From Chitinophagaceae bacterium (GTDB taxonomy: Bacteria > Bacteroidota > Bacteroidia > Chitinophagales > Chitinophagaceae), in the NCBI GenBank assembly GCA_947459295.1, contig CANHCY010000015.1, positions 1 through 42,803 on the forward strand: a stretch of DNA of 42,803 bases, in the 5' to 3' direction. Position numbers and translations under genes: made by a program. The notes below the pieces were generated by a model that was given only the letters and a program-made list of their open reading frames with translations, made no database searches and was not told where the DNA came from. Shown here in pieces: positions 17,508 to 26,717 of the stretch. Numbering within the stretch: the stretch's first letter is position 1; every line of letters begins with the position of its first letter.

Positions 17508-19127
17508 TTATTTGACCGCTTTTGAGGCCTGATAGCGCTTTGCAGCTGCTAAAAAGCTAACAAAAAGTGGCGCAGGTACTTCAGCAGTACTCTTAAGCTC
17601 TGGGTGATACTGCACACCAATAAAGAATGGATGGTTAGGAAGTTCTACGATCTCCACTAAACCAGTTTCAGGATTCTTGCCACTTGCAACAAGTCCGGCA
17701 TTTATAAAAGCATCGTAATAATCATTATTAAATTCATAACGGTGACGGTGTCGCTCTGTGATAGAAGTTGTGCCGTATATTTTATGTGCCAAAGTTCCAG
17801 GTGTAATATCACATGGATAAGCACCTAATCGCATCGTCCCTCCCATCATTTTAATTTTCTTTTGCTCTTCCATCATATTTATAACTGGATTGGAAGTAGT
17901 CGCATTCATTTCGGTAGAATGTGCATCCGATAAACCAAGTATATTTCTTGCATATTCGATTACGGACATTTGCATACCTAAACAAATACCAAAAAATGGT
18001 AAATTATTTTCTCTTGCATACTGTACGGCATGAATTTTTCCTTCGATACCTCTGTTACCAAAACCAGGTGCTACCAATAAACCATCGAGGCCTTCTAATT
18101 TTTCAGCAACATTTTCCTGCGTTAAATGCTCACTATGTACGTTCACTACTTTTACTTTAACCTCATTAGGCGCACCTGCATGAATAAAGCTTTCTAAAAT
18201 AGATTTGTAAGCATCTTGTAGTTCAATATATTTTCCAATCAAACCAATACGCACTTCAGATTTTGGATTTTTTAGTTTTTGTAAAAAAACATTCCACTTA
18301 TCTAAATTAGGCGCCCCATATCCGTTGATATTTAATTTTTTCAAACAAATTAAATCGAGTTTTTCACGAAGCATTAAAAGTGGCACTTCGTATATAGTGG
18401 AAGCGTCCATCGCCTCTATAACAGAGCCTTGCTTTACGTTACAGAACAGTGCAATTTTTTTCTTTATTTCATCATTTAATGGCTGCTCTGTTCTACAAAC
18501 AATAATATCCGGATGAACCCCTGTTTCACTCAGCATTTTTACACTGTGTTGCGTAGGCTTTGTTTTTAATTCTTTAGCAGCACGTAAATAAGGAATAAGT
18601 GTAAGGTGCACCACCATTACATCTTCTTCAGGAAGCTCCCACTGTAATTGACGCACCGCTTCAATAAATGGTAAACTTTCAATGTCACCAACTGTACCAC
18701 CAATTTCAGTTAAAATAATATCATACTTACCAGTTTCACCAATCAGCTTCATGCGGTGCTTGATTTCATCGGTAATATGCGGCACTACTTGTACTGTTTT
18801 ACCTAAAAAATCTCCAGCTCTTTCTTTATTAATAACGGTTTGATAAATACGGCCCGTTGTTACGTTATTGGCTTGTGTGGTATGGATATTTAAAAAACGT
18901 TCGTAGTGACCAAGATCTAAATCTGTTTCTGCACCATCTTCGGTAACATAACACTCTCCATGTTCGTAGGGATTTAAGGTACCCGGATCCACGTTGATGT
19001 ATGGATCAAACTTTTGAATGGTTACTGTGAGTCCTCTAGACTGCAATAATTTTGCGAGCGATGCTGCAATAATTCCTTTTCCTAAGCTACTTGTAACGCC
19101 GCCCGTAACAAAAATGTACTTTGCCAT
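17508..19127 (-). CDS. pyrG: CTP synthase (glutamine-hydrolysing)
   Basis: PyrG aminates UTP to CTP using ATP and glutamine-derived ammonia, the last step of pyrimidine nucleotide synthesis. The 539 residues contain both domains. The N-terminal synthetase has the P-loop FVTGGVTSSLGKG (7-19), QKFDPYINVDPGT and EIGGTVGDIES (141-151). The C-terminal class I glutaminase has nucleophile C382 in FGICLGMQ and the late VQYHPE histidine-glutamate pair. It sits between hldD and yidC on the minus strand with its own gap of about 200 bases upstream, where a weak terminator for hldD is seen. Confidence 0.98.
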   Translation of the reverse strand: MAKYIFVTGGVTSSLGKGIIAASLAKLLQSRGLTVTIQKFDPYINVDPGTLNPYEHGECYVTEDGAETDLDLGHYERFLNIHTTQANNVTTGRIYQTVINKERAGDFLGKTVQVVPHITDEIKHRMKLIGETGKYDIILTEIGGTVGDIESLPFIEAVRQLQWELPEEDVMVVHLTLIPYLRAAKELKTKPTQHSVKMLSETGVHPDIIVCRTEQPLNDEIKKKIALFCNVKQGSVIEAMDASTIYEVPLLMLREKLDLICLKKLNINGYGAPNLDKWNVFLQKLKNPKSEVRIGLIGKYIELQDAYKSILESFIHAGAPNEVKVKVVNVHSEHLTQENVAEKLEGLDGLLVAPGFGNRGIEGKIHAVQYARENNLPFFGICLGMQMSVIEYARNILGLSDAHSTEMNATTSNPVINMMEEQKKIKMMGGTMRLGAYPCDITPGTLAHKIYGTTSITERHRHRYEFNNDYYDAFINAGLVASGKNPETGLVEIVELPNHPFFIGVQYHPELKSTAEVPAPLFVSFLAAAKRYQASKAVK

Positions 19128-19144
19128 AAATTAAATTCATCTAG

Positions 19145-19185
19145 TTATAAAAATAAAATGCACGCAATAGCAGAACTATTGTGCA
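19145..19185 (-). terminator. Possible terminator after hldD
   Basis: TGCA plus CAATAG pairs with CTATTG plus TGCA (19159-19185), with a two-base bulge. On the minus strand the stem is followed by TTTTATTTTTAT. The bulge and the distance from the hldD stop (about 147 bases) make it less certain than the others. The rest of the 19128-19331 gap shows nothing else I can name. Confidence 0.45.
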
Positions 19186-19331
19186 CTCCACTTTTACATG
19201 GTTAACATTGATTTGACCTGATTAAAAAAGGGAAATTTATTAGAGGTCATACAAACCTACATTAATTAACAAGACCCGCAAAGCGTTTACGTCTTGAATC
19301 TAAAAAATAGTTGAAAATGTGAATAAACAGG

Positions 19332-20336
19332 TTAATAAATAAGTCCTTTTTGAAGGTAATGGACCACATAATCCTGTACCCCATCTTCGAGACTCGTAAA
19401 GCCTGTTTTGTAGCCCGCCAACTTTAGTTTTTCCATGTTGGCTTCCGTAAAATATTGGTAGGTATCTCTAATATCAAGTGGCATATCAATAAACTGGATA
19501 TCGGATTCTAATGCTAACCCAGCAAAAGTGGCCCTTACTAAATCTATAAAACTTCTAGCCTCTCCTGTTCCTAAATTGTAGAGCCCATTATTTGTAGAGA
19601 TCCATTTCTTATCCTGCATTGTTTCCAGCATCCATCCAATAACATTTACCACGTCTTTGACATAAATAAAATCACGGAGCTGTTCGCCATCTTTGTAATC
19701 TGGTTTATGGCTTTTAAACAACTGCACTTTACCTGTTTGCTTAATTTGATTAAAGGCATGAAAAATGACGGATGCCATACGGCCCTTGTGGTATTCACCT
19801 GGGCCGTATACATTAAAGAATTTTAAGCCTGTCCAATAATCAGGACCCGTAGTTTGCGCTAGCGCCCACTTGTCAAATTCATTTTTACTAATGCCGTAAG
19901 GATTTAATGGCTTAAGCGCTTCAACGCCTTCATGTGCGTCGTTATAGCCATTTTCACCAGCACCATAAGTTGCTGCCGATGAGGCGTAAATAAGTGGAAT
20001 ATTTTTTGAAGTACAGTACTGCCAAATTTGTTTAGAATATTCGAGATTGAGCGCTTCATGCACTGCATAATCAAACTCGGTGGTATCCGTTCTTGCGCCT
20101 AAATGAATACAAGCATCAATTTTAGTTTCTGTTCTTGTCAGCCACTCAAACAAAGAAGACCGTTCTACAATATGATCGTAAATTTTTCCTTCCCAGTTTT
20201 TTCTTTTTGCTTCTACACCAAAATCATCTACTAAAATTAAGTGATGATAACCTAGTGTATTTAAATAGCCCGCCATACATGATCCAATAAATCCTGCAGC
20301 GCCTGTTACGATTATTGTTGAAGGATGTATTGTCAT
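19332..20336 (-). CDS. hldD: ADP-L-glycero-D-manno-heptose 6-epimerase
   Basis: HldD converts ADP-D-glycero- to ADP-L-glycero-D-manno-heptose, the precursor of the LPS inner-core heptose. The 334 residues form an extended short-chain dehydrogenase: NAD(P)-binding TGAAGFIGS (11-19), the GARTDTTE segment typical of this epimerase, SSAATYGAGENGY, YGISKNEFDKW with the catalytic tyrosine and lysine, FNVYGPGEYHKGRMASV and GEQLRDFIYVKDV. These distinguish it from generic GalE-type epimerases. It follows purL by 34 bases on the same strand; a 17-bp palindrome lies at that junction. No other heptose genes are in view. Confidence 0.93.
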   Translation of the reverse strand: MTIHPSTIIVTGAAGFIGSCMAGYLNTLGYHHLILVDDFGVEAKRKNWEGKIYDHIVERSSLFEWLTRTETKIDACIHLGARTDTTEFDYAVHEALNLEYSKQIWQYCTSKNIPLIYASSAATYGAGENGYNDAHEGVEALKPLNPYGISKNEFDKWALAQTTGPDYWTGLKFFNVYGPGEYHKGRMASVIFHAFNQIKQTGKVQLFKSHKPDYKDGEQLRDFIYVKDVVNVIGWMLETMQDKKWISTNNGLYNLGTGEARSFIDLVRATFAGLALESDIQFIDMPLDIRDTYQYFTEANMEKLKLAGYKTGFTSLEDGVQDYVVHYLQKGLIY

Positions 20337-20363
20337 TGTGCTTACTCTACAATTAAATGATTA

Positions 20364-20380
20364 GATCAAATTATTTGATC
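20364..20380. repeat. 17-bp perfect palindrome at the purL stop
   Basis: GATCAAAT at 20364-20371 and ATTTGATC at 20373-20380 form a perfect inverted repeat around one central base, overlapping the last codons of purL and facing hldD 34 bases away. With a one-base centre it cannot fold tightly as drawn; a protein-binding site or chance are both possible. Confidence 0.4.
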
Positions 20381-22578
20381 AAATTTTCGATAGCGGTATC
20401 ATATTTATTTTTCCAAGAAGCAATGGTTCCCCAGTTTTCTGCACCAACTTTTACCGCGCAACTTGTTACTTTTCCAAGAACAGAAAAAGCAACACCCGCC
20501 GCTGCCGCGGCTTGTTCAACCAAAGCTACCTGTTCGGCTCCACAACTCACCACCACGCGGCTTTGCGCCTCACCAAACCAGTAGGCATCGGTTCTAAAAC
20601 CTGCAGGCGCAGCGCCTACCTCAAAACCTAAATTACTTGTAAATCCAGATTCTAAAAGTGTAATGGCAAGTCCGCCTTCACTGATATCATGTGCACTTAC
20701 AATGTCTTTATTTTTAATAAGAGATGCCACCAATTGTTGCACGTTAAACTCGGTATCTAAATCAAAATAAGGTGCTGGAGAATATTCTACTTTTTTTAAT
20801 TTATGTACATATTCTGAAGACCCAATCTCATTTTGCGGAGCACCTAATAAAACAATAACGTCGCCTTCTTTTTTAAAGTTAAGCGTCATGGTAGCAGTCA
20901 TATCCTCTACAATACCTACCATACCAATGGTTGGCGTAGGATATACGGGACCTTCTGGACTTTGGTTGTAAAAACTTACGTTACCACCTGTAACCGGGGT
21001 ATTAAATTTACGACAAGCATCACCCATACCGGTTACTGCTTTTACAAATTGATAATACACTTCTGGATCGTATGGATTACCAAAGTTCAAACAGTTGGTT
21101 ACACCTATTGGCTCACCACCACTACAAACAATATTTCTAGCTGCTTCTGCAACGGCAATCATGCCTCCTTTGTATGGATCTGCAAAAACATATTTACTGT
21201 TACAATCCACGGTCATGGCAAGGCCTTTACCCGTTCCTTTTGCAAGTACAATTGACGCATCACTTGGCGCATTGGTAGAAGCATTTGCTGCACCCACCAT
21301 ACTATCGTACTGTGTGTATATCCAGCGCTTTGATGCAATGTTTGGAAGCGTTGCAAGTGCCTGTGCAGTTTCCTGCACACTTGTAACATCAGCAATACTA
21401 TTTATATCAAACGCTTCAATTTTTGAAAAATAAGCAGGCGCTGTATATTCTCTTGTGTACTGCGGAGCACCTCCACCTAACACGAGTTCATGTGCAGGTA
21501 ACGAAGCTTCGTGCACGCCATTCATATAAAAATTTAACATGCCATCGCCTGTAACTTCTCCAATATTACTTGCAGACAAATCCCACTTCTCAAATATTTC
21601 TAAAACCGATGCTTCTTTTCCTTTTTCAACTACAATTAACATGCGCTCTTGGCTCTCACTTAAAAGTAGTTCCCAAGCCTTCATATTTTTTTGACGTGTA
21701 GGTACTTTTTCTAAATCGATGCGCATACCAACGCCACCTTTAGCACTCATCTCTGCCGTAGAACAAATAATACCTGCAGCACCCATGTCTTGCATACCCA
21801 CAATAGCACCGGTATGAATAAGCTCTAGACAAGCTTCTAATAATTTTTTCTCTTGGAATGGATCTCCTACTTGCACTGCTGGTAATTCTTCTACACTATC
21901 AGCAGTAATATCTGCAGATGCAAAACTTGCACCCCCAATACCATCTTTACCCGTTGCACTTCCTACAAAAAATACGGGGTTACCAATACCTTCGGCAGTT
22001 GCAGAAATCATGTCACCTGCTTTCATGATACCAACACTCATGGCATTCACAAGTGGATTGGTATGGTAGCAATCTTCAAAATAAACTTCACCACCCACAG
22101 TTGGCACACCAAAACAATTACCGTAATGTCCAATGCCATGCACCACACCTTTTAACAAGCGCTGTGTTTTGGTATCTTGTAAATTTCCAAAACGCAAACT
22201 ATTTAATGACGCAATAGGACGAGCACCCATCGTAAAAATATCACGCTGAATACCACCAACACCAGTAGCTGCTCCCTGAAAAGGCTCTAGTGCACTTGGG
22301 TGGTTATGACTTTCAATTTTAAATACCACACCAAAGCCGCCACCCATATCCATGAGCCCCGCATTTTCTTCACCAGCAGCCACAAGCATTCTTCCTCCAT
22401 CACGTGGTAATGTTTTGAGCCATTTGATAGAGTTTTTATAACTACAATGCTCACTCCACATGGCACTAAAAGAACAGAGCTCTGTAAAGTTGGGCGTTCG
22501 ACCTAATTTTTGCTTGATGAGTTCAAATTCTTCGGCAGTAAGGCGAAGTTTTTGGGCGGTTTCTACTGTAATTTCCAT
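20371..22578 (-). CDS. purL: Phosphoribosylformylglycinamidine synthase subunit PurL
   Basis: PurL catalyses the ATP-dependent amidation of FGAR to FGAM, the fourth step of purine synthesis. At 735 residues it is the small form, which lacks a fused glutaminase and normally works with PurQ and PurS; neither is in the window. Visible are FTELCSFSAMWSEHCSYKNS near the N-terminus (histidine H46 region), KIESHNHPSALEPFQGAATG, the second-half DPYKGGMIAVAEAARNIVC and CLNFGNP, and DISEGGLAITLLE. A TAACTTCG core (one mismatch from TAnnTTTG) lies just upstream at 22586-22593. Confidence 0.97.
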   Translation of the reverse strand: MEITVETAQKLRLTAEEFELIKQKLGRTPNFTELCSFSAMWSEHCSYKNSIKWLKTLPRDGGRMLVAAGEENAGLMDMGGGFGVVFKIESHNHPSALEPFQGAATGVGGIQRDIFTMGARPIASLNSLRFGNLQDTKTQRLLKGVVHGIGHYGNCFGVPTVGGEVYFEDCYHTNPLVNAMSVGIMKAGDMISATAEGIGNPVFFVGSATGKDGIGGASFASADITADSVEELPAVQVGDPFQEKKLLEACLELIHTGAIVGMQDMGAAGIICSTAEMSAKGGVGMRIDLEKVPTRQKNMKAWELLLSESQERMLIVVEKGKEASVLEIFEKWDLSASNIGEVTGDGMLNFYMNGVHEASLPAHELVLGGGAPQYTREYTAPAYFSKIEAFDINSIADVTSVQETAQALATLPNIASKRWIYTQYDSMVGAANASTNAPSDASIVLAKGTGKGLAMTVDCNSKYVFADPYKGGMIAVAEAARNIVCSGGEPIGVTNCLNFGNPYDPEVYYQFVKAVTGMGDACRKFNTPVTGGNVSFYNQSPEGPVYPTPTIGMVGIVEDMTATMTLNFKKEGDVIVLLGAPQNEIGSSEYVHKLKKVEYSPAPYFDLDTEFNVQQLVASLIKNKDIVSAHDISEGGLAITLLESGFTSNLGFEVGAAPAGFRTDAYWFGEAQSRVVVSCGAEQVALVEQAAAAAGVAFSVLGKVTSCAVKVGAENWGTIASWKNKYDTAIENLIK

Positions 22579-22855
22579 GATGCTGCGAAGTTAAGATAGC
22601 GACTCCTAATTGTTTTGCTGAATTACCAACATTAAGAACCCTAAAATGTGTAATTCAATACTTTACAGAAAAACCTAGCATTCCATCTATTTTAAATATT
22701 AATTAAATTTATTATGTTAATATTTTAAGTGTATTTGTAAATATCTATTGATAAATAAATATAAATATTATTAAGTAAGGCTTATTTTTGCTAAATAATC
22801 GAAGAAATAAGCACTTTGATTAATATATTTAATTTTATAATACAAAAACACTGAC
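22579..22855. promoter_or_regulatory. Divergent purL/glnA intergenic region with glnA promoter core
   Basis: This 277-base gap is the longest non-coding stretch of the window and is very AT-rich from about 22685 to 22850. On the plus strand TATTTTTG at 22783-22790 is a full match to the Bacteroidota -7 core, giving a leader of about 60 bases for the GSII gene; TGTATTTG at 22730-22737 is a second, one-mismatch candidate. On the minus strand TAACTTCG (22593-22586) may serve purL. I see no hairpin, riboswitch or small ORF here. Confidence 0.55.
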
Positions 22856-23869
22856 ATGTCAGCATCGAAATTGGAGTACATTTGGTTAGATGGTTACAAG
22901 CCTACCCAGTCTTTAAGAAGTAAGACTAAAATTGAAAAAAACTTTAGTGGAAAATTAGCAGATTGTGACATGTGGAGCTTTGATGGCTCATCTACCGAGC
23001 AAGCGCTTGGCGGATCTTCAGATTGTCTTTTAAAGCCGGTGTTTATATGTAAAGATCCAGGACGCAAAGACGCATACCTTGTAATGTGTGAAGTATTAAA
23101 TGCAGATGGCACCCCGCACGTTTCAAATGGCCGTGCAACCATCGAAGATGATGATAATGATTTCTGGTTTGGATTTGAACAAGAATATTTCCTGTGGAAC
23201 CCAAATACCAATAAGCCTTTAGGTTTTCCAGAAGGTGGTTATCCTGGCCCTCAAGGACCTTACTACTGCTCGGTGGGTGCTAACAATGCATTTGGCAGAA
23301 ATATAGTAGAAGAACATTTAGATATATGCCTAGAAGCAGGTTTAAACGTAGAAGGTATCAACGCCGAAGTAGCCGCTGGTCAGTGGGAATTCCAAATTTT
23401 TGCAAAAGGTGCTAAAGAAGCTGGCGACCAGATTTGGGTGGCACGTTATTTATTAGAAAGAATTGGTGAATCCTATGGTGTATCTATTAACTGGCATTGT
23501 AAACCACTTGGCACACTGGATTGGAACGGTTCTGGTATGCACGCAAACTTCTCCAACACAACATTAAGAACTTGCGGTAAGCGTGAAGTATATGAAACTA
23601 TTTGTGAAGCATTCCGCCCATTTGTTAAAGAACATATCGATGTATATGGCGCAGAAAATCATTTACGTTTAACCGGCAAACACGAAACCGCTTCGATCCA
23701 TGATTTCTCTTTTGGTGTATCTGATAGAGGTGCTTCTATTCGTATCCCAATTGGTGCAGTAGAAAAAGGTTGGAAAGGCTGGCTCGAAGATCGTCGTCCA
23801 AACTCTGCAGCTGATCCATACAAGGTTGCAGCACGAATTATTAAAACGGTAAAAACAGCAAAAGTTTAA
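22856..23869 (+). CDS. glnA: Glutamine synthetase, type II (eukaryotic-like)
   Basis: The enzyme makes glutamine from glutamate, ammonia and ATP. At 337 residues it is much shorter than the 470-residue GSI, and the sequence is of the GSII type. It has an N-terminal beta-grasp part (EYIWLDGYKPTQSLRSKTK), WSFDGSSTEQA, the metal-binding FGFEQEYFLW, EGINAEVAAGQWEFQ, NGSGMHANFSN and the late DRGASIRIP. It lies upstream of an unrelated GSIII gene on the same strand, with a terminator between them. The start ATG at 22856 gives MSASKLEYIW, a normal GSII start. Confidence 0.95.
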   Translation: MSASKLEYIWLDGYKPTQSLRSKTKIEKNFSGKLADCDMWSFDGSSTEQALGGSSDCLLKPVFICKDPGRKDAYLVMCEVLNADGTPHVSNGRATIEDDDNDFWFGFEQEYFLWNPNTNKPLGFPEGGYPGPQGPYYCSVGANNAFGRNIVEEHLDICLEAGLNVEGINAEVAAGQWEFQIFAKGAKEAGDQIWVARYLLERIGESYGVSINWHCKPLGTLDWNGSGMHANFSNTTLRTCGKREVYETICEAFRPFVKEHIDVYGAENHLRLTGKHETASIHDFSFGVSDRGASIRIPIGAVEKGWKGWLEDRRPNSAADPYKVAARIIKTVKTAKV

Positions 23870-23898
23870 ATTTAGAAGGTTAAGTAAGCAATCGGAGT

Positions 23899-23927
23899 CC
23901 CTCAAATGCGAATTTGGGGGATTTTTT
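23899..23927 (+). terminator. Rho-independent terminator after the GSII gene
   Basis: CCCTCAAAT at 23899-23907 pairs with ATTTGGGGG at 23912-23920 (one T-G wobble) around a four-base loop and is followed by ATTTTTT. It lies 30 bases after the GSII stop, so the following GSIII gene should have its own promoter; the nearest candidate is TACCTTTA at 23965-23972 (one mismatch). Confidence 0.75.
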
Positions 23928-24000
23928 GTTGATTATTATGCTGAAATACCATCAAAAGAGCGGGTACCTTTATGTTTTAATTCATATTAAAACAATTTAT

Positions 24001-26187
24001 ATGTCATTACGTTTTGATGCGATTCGTGATTTGAAAAACAATCAAACCACTGTTCCTGCAAGTGCAAAAATTACCGGCATTTTTAATTCTAGCGTTTTTA
24101 CTTTAAAAACAGCAAGAGAGTACCTTACCGACGAGTCTTATAAAAGTTTAATGACGAGTATTAGAGGTGGTAAAAAAATTGACCGCACCATGGCCAATCA
24201 AATTGCCATTGGTATTAAAGCATGGGCCGAAAGTAAAGGCGTAACACACTATACGCACTGGTTCCAACCACTTACTGGAACTACTGCCGAAAAACACGAT
24301 TCATTTTTTACATTAAAAGGTGATGGTACCGCAATCGAAGAGTTTGATGGCGCTGCACTGATTCAACAAGAACCCGACGCCTCTTCTTTTCCAAGTGGTG
24401 GACTACGCGCTACTTTTGAAGCAAGAGGTTACACGGCATGGGACCCATCTTCACCCGCATTTATTATTGAAATTGGACAAGGTAAAACACTTTGTATTCC
24501 TACCTTATTTGTGGCATACACAGGTGAGTCTTTAGATTATAAAGCGCCTTTATTAAAAGCAGTAGAAGCCATTAATAAAGCAGCCATCGACGTCTGTCAT
24601 TATTTCGATAAAAATATCACCAAAGTAACCCCTACATTAGGTTGGGAACAAGAGTATTTTGTAATTGACGAAGCCATTGCCAATGCAAGACCCGATTTAG
24701 TACAGTGCGGAAGAACCGTATACGGCGCCTCTCCTGCTAAAGGACAACAATTAGAAGATCATTACTTTGGATCGATCCCAGAGCGCGTATATGCGTTTAT
24801 GAGAGACTTTGAACAAGAGTCTTACAAACTGGGCATTCCACTGCGTACGCGTCATAATGAAGTAGCACCAGCTCAATTTGAGTGCGCACCGATATTTGAA
24901 GAAGTAAATATTGCGGTTGACCACAACACACTTTTAATGGACATCATGAGCCGTGTTGCAAAGCGTCATAAACTAGTGGTACTGTTTCACGAGAAACCAT
25001 TTGCGGGTATTAATGGAAGTGGTAAACACAACAACTGGAGTTTAGCAACAGACACTGGGGTTAATTTATTAGCACCAGGTAAAACGCCAAAAACAAACCT
25101 CATGTTTTTGACCTTCTTTGTAAACACCATTAAAGCCGTTCATGACTACGCCGATATCCTACGCGCTGCCATTGCATCTGCACCAAACGATCACAGACTT
25201 GGTGCCAACGAAGCACCTCCTGCAATCATTTCTGTTTTTGTGGGACAATATTTAGCGAAAGTATTAGATGACATTGAAACCCGCGTGGGCAATAAGTTTG
25301 ACGAGCAGGACGAAGCGATATTAAAACTCGATTTACACAGAAGTATTCCTGAATTATTATTAGACAATACCGATCGTAACCGTACATCTCCTTTTGCTTT
25401 TACAGGAAACAAATTTGAATTTAGAGCAGTAGGTTCTTCTGCGAACTGTGCTATTTCTATGACGGTTTTAAATACCATTGTTGCAGATACACTTAAGCAA
25501 TTTAAAGCAGATGTGGATGGTCTTGTAGAAAAAGGCGACAAAAAAGAAATCGCCATTATGCAAGTGATTCAAAAATACATTGTAGAAAGTAAAGCTGTTT
25601 TATTTGAAGGTGATGGCTATAGCGATCAGTGGCACGCGGAGGCAGAACGCAGAGGACTTCCTAATTTAAAAACAACACCTGTTGCACTGGATGCGATGGT
25701 TACTAAAAAAGCAAAGGATTTATTTGAAAGAAATCATGTCTACACGCATGTAGAGCTTGAAGCAAGACATGAAATTGAACTAGAAAAATATATTAAAAAA
25801 GTGCAAATAGAAGCGCGTATCATGGGGGATTTAGCCATCAACCATATTTTACCTGCAGCCATCAGCTACCAAAATAAATTATCTACCAATATTGCTGGAT
25901 TAAAAGCAGCTGGCCTTGGCGCAGATACGTATGCAAGCCAAACCGATTTATTACAACAGGTTAGCAAGCACGTTCAGGTTATTTACACGCAGGTAAATGC
26001 AATGGTAGAAGCTAGAAAAGTTGCCAATAATATCGAAGACACTAGAAAAAAAGCAATTGCATATGAAGCGGATGTTAAATCAGCATTTTTTGATGAAATC
26101 CGTTACCATGTAGACAAGCTAGAACACCTAGTAGATGACGATAAATGGACCTTACCAAAGTATAGAGAAATGTTATTTTTAAGATAA
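24001..26187 (+). CDS. glnN: Glutamine synthetase, type III
   Basis: GSIII carries out the same reaction as GSI and GSII but is a large, diverged family typical of Bacteroides and cyanobacteria. The start I use, the ATG at 24001, gives MSLRFDAIRDL and 728 residues, the usual GSIII length; an upstream in-frame TTG at 23914 would run through the terminator. Hallmarks are HWFQPLTGTTAEKHDSF, the glutamate motif LGWEQEYFV, RHNEVAPAQFECAPI, the FHEKPFAGINGSGKHNNWS block, ASAPNDHRLGANEAPPAI and the C-terminal helical region. Two unrelated synthetases next to each other suggests differential use under different nitrogen supply, which is inference. Confidence 0.96.
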   Translation: MSLRFDAIRDLKNNQTTVPASAKITGIFNSSVFTLKTAREYLTDESYKSLMTSIRGGKKIDRTMANQIAIGIKAWAESKGVTHYTHWFQPLTGTTAEKHDSFFTLKGDGTAIEEFDGAALIQQEPDASSFPSGGLRATFEARGYTAWDPSSPAFIIEIGQGKTLCIPTLFVAYTGESLDYKAPLLKAVEAINKAAIDVCHYFDKNITKVTPTLGWEQEYFVIDEAIANARPDLVQCGRTVYGASPAKGQQLEDHYFGSIPERVYAFMRDFEQESYKLGIPLRTRHNEVAPAQFECAPIFEEVNIAVDHNTLLMDIMSRVAKRHKLVVLFHEKPFAGINGSGKHNNWSLATDTGVNLLAPGKTPKTNLMFLTFFVNTIKAVHDYADILRAAIASAPNDHRLGANEAPPAIISVFVGQYLAKVLDDIETRVGNKFDEQDEAILKLDLHRSIPELLLDNTDRNRTSPFAFTGNKFEFRAVGSSANCAISMTVLNTIVADTLKQFKADVDGLVEKGDKKEIAIMQVIQKYIVESKAVLFEGDGYSDQWHAEAERRGLPNLKTTPVALDAMVTKKAKDLFERNHVYTHVELEARHEIELEKYIKKVQIEARIMGDLAINHILPAAISYQNKLSTNIAGLKAAGLGADTYASQTDLLQQVSKHVQVIYTQVNAMVEARKVANNIEDTRKKAIAYEADVKSAFFDEIRYHVDKLEHLVDDDKWTLPKYREMLFLR

Positions 26188-26275
26188 GCGTACCGACTAA
26201 ATAATAAGGTTGGCCGAAAAAATAAAAGCAACAAAAAATATAATACTATCTTAACAAAACTTAAATAATTAAATT

Positions 26276-26665
26276 ATGAAAAAAATAATCGCACTTTTAA
26301 CCATTGTTGGTTGCATCGCATCAACAAGTGTTATGGCACAAGGTTTTGGTGGTGGTCAGCAAATGGACCCTGCTCAAATGCTTGAAATGATGAAACAACG
26401 CATGAAGCCACAATTAATGGAGAAAACAAAATTATCTGATTCAGAAGCAGATAAGGTTTTAGAAATTCAATTATGGGTGCAAACACAAGGTCGTGGACTT
26501 CGTGATTTATCTGAAGACGAAAGAGCGGCTAAACAAAAAGAAACTGCCGACGAGCGTAAAAAGAAATTAAAGGCCATCCCTTTAACGGACGATCAAATTA
26601 AAGCAGTAGATGATTTCTACGAAGAAATGAGAAAGAACAGACCACAGCGTGGTGGTGGACAATAG
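26276..26665 (+). CDS. Small exported Met/Gln/Lys-rich helical protein
   Basis: The 129 residues start with a signal peptide (MKKIIALLTIVGCIAS to VMAQ). A glycine-rich stretch (GFGGGQQ) leads into helical segments with many methionines, lysines and glutamates (MLEMMKQRMKPQLMEKTKLS, LSEDERAAKQKETADERKKK). The tail is RPQRGGGQ. The pattern, including DSEADKVLEIQLWVQTQ, resembles small Bacteroidota periplasmic proteins with a Spy/CpxP-like helical hairpin, but I do not claim a family. It is followed directly by a shared bidirectional terminator. Confidence 0.8.
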   Translation: MKKIIALLTIVGCIASTSVMAQGFGGGQQMDPAQMLEMMKQRMKPQLMEKTKLSDSEADKVLEIQLWVQTQGRGLRDLSEDERAAKQKETADERKKKLKAIPLTDDQIKAVDDFYEEMRKNRPQRGGGQ

Positions 26666-26680
26666 TTCATATCGTATTCA

Positions 26681-26717
26681 AAAAAAAATCCCTTACAAAT
26701 TGTAAGGGATTTTTTTT
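26681..26717. terminator. Bidirectional terminator between convergent genes
   Basis: A 17-bp perfect inverted repeat runs from 26681-26697 (A-run, TCCCTTACA) to 26701-26717 (TGTAAGGGA, T-run). Both strands end in at least seven T, so it can stop transcription of the small exported protein (plus) and of accC (minus). The first base or two of the accC stop codon complement lie inside the 3' arm. Confidence 0.85.
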
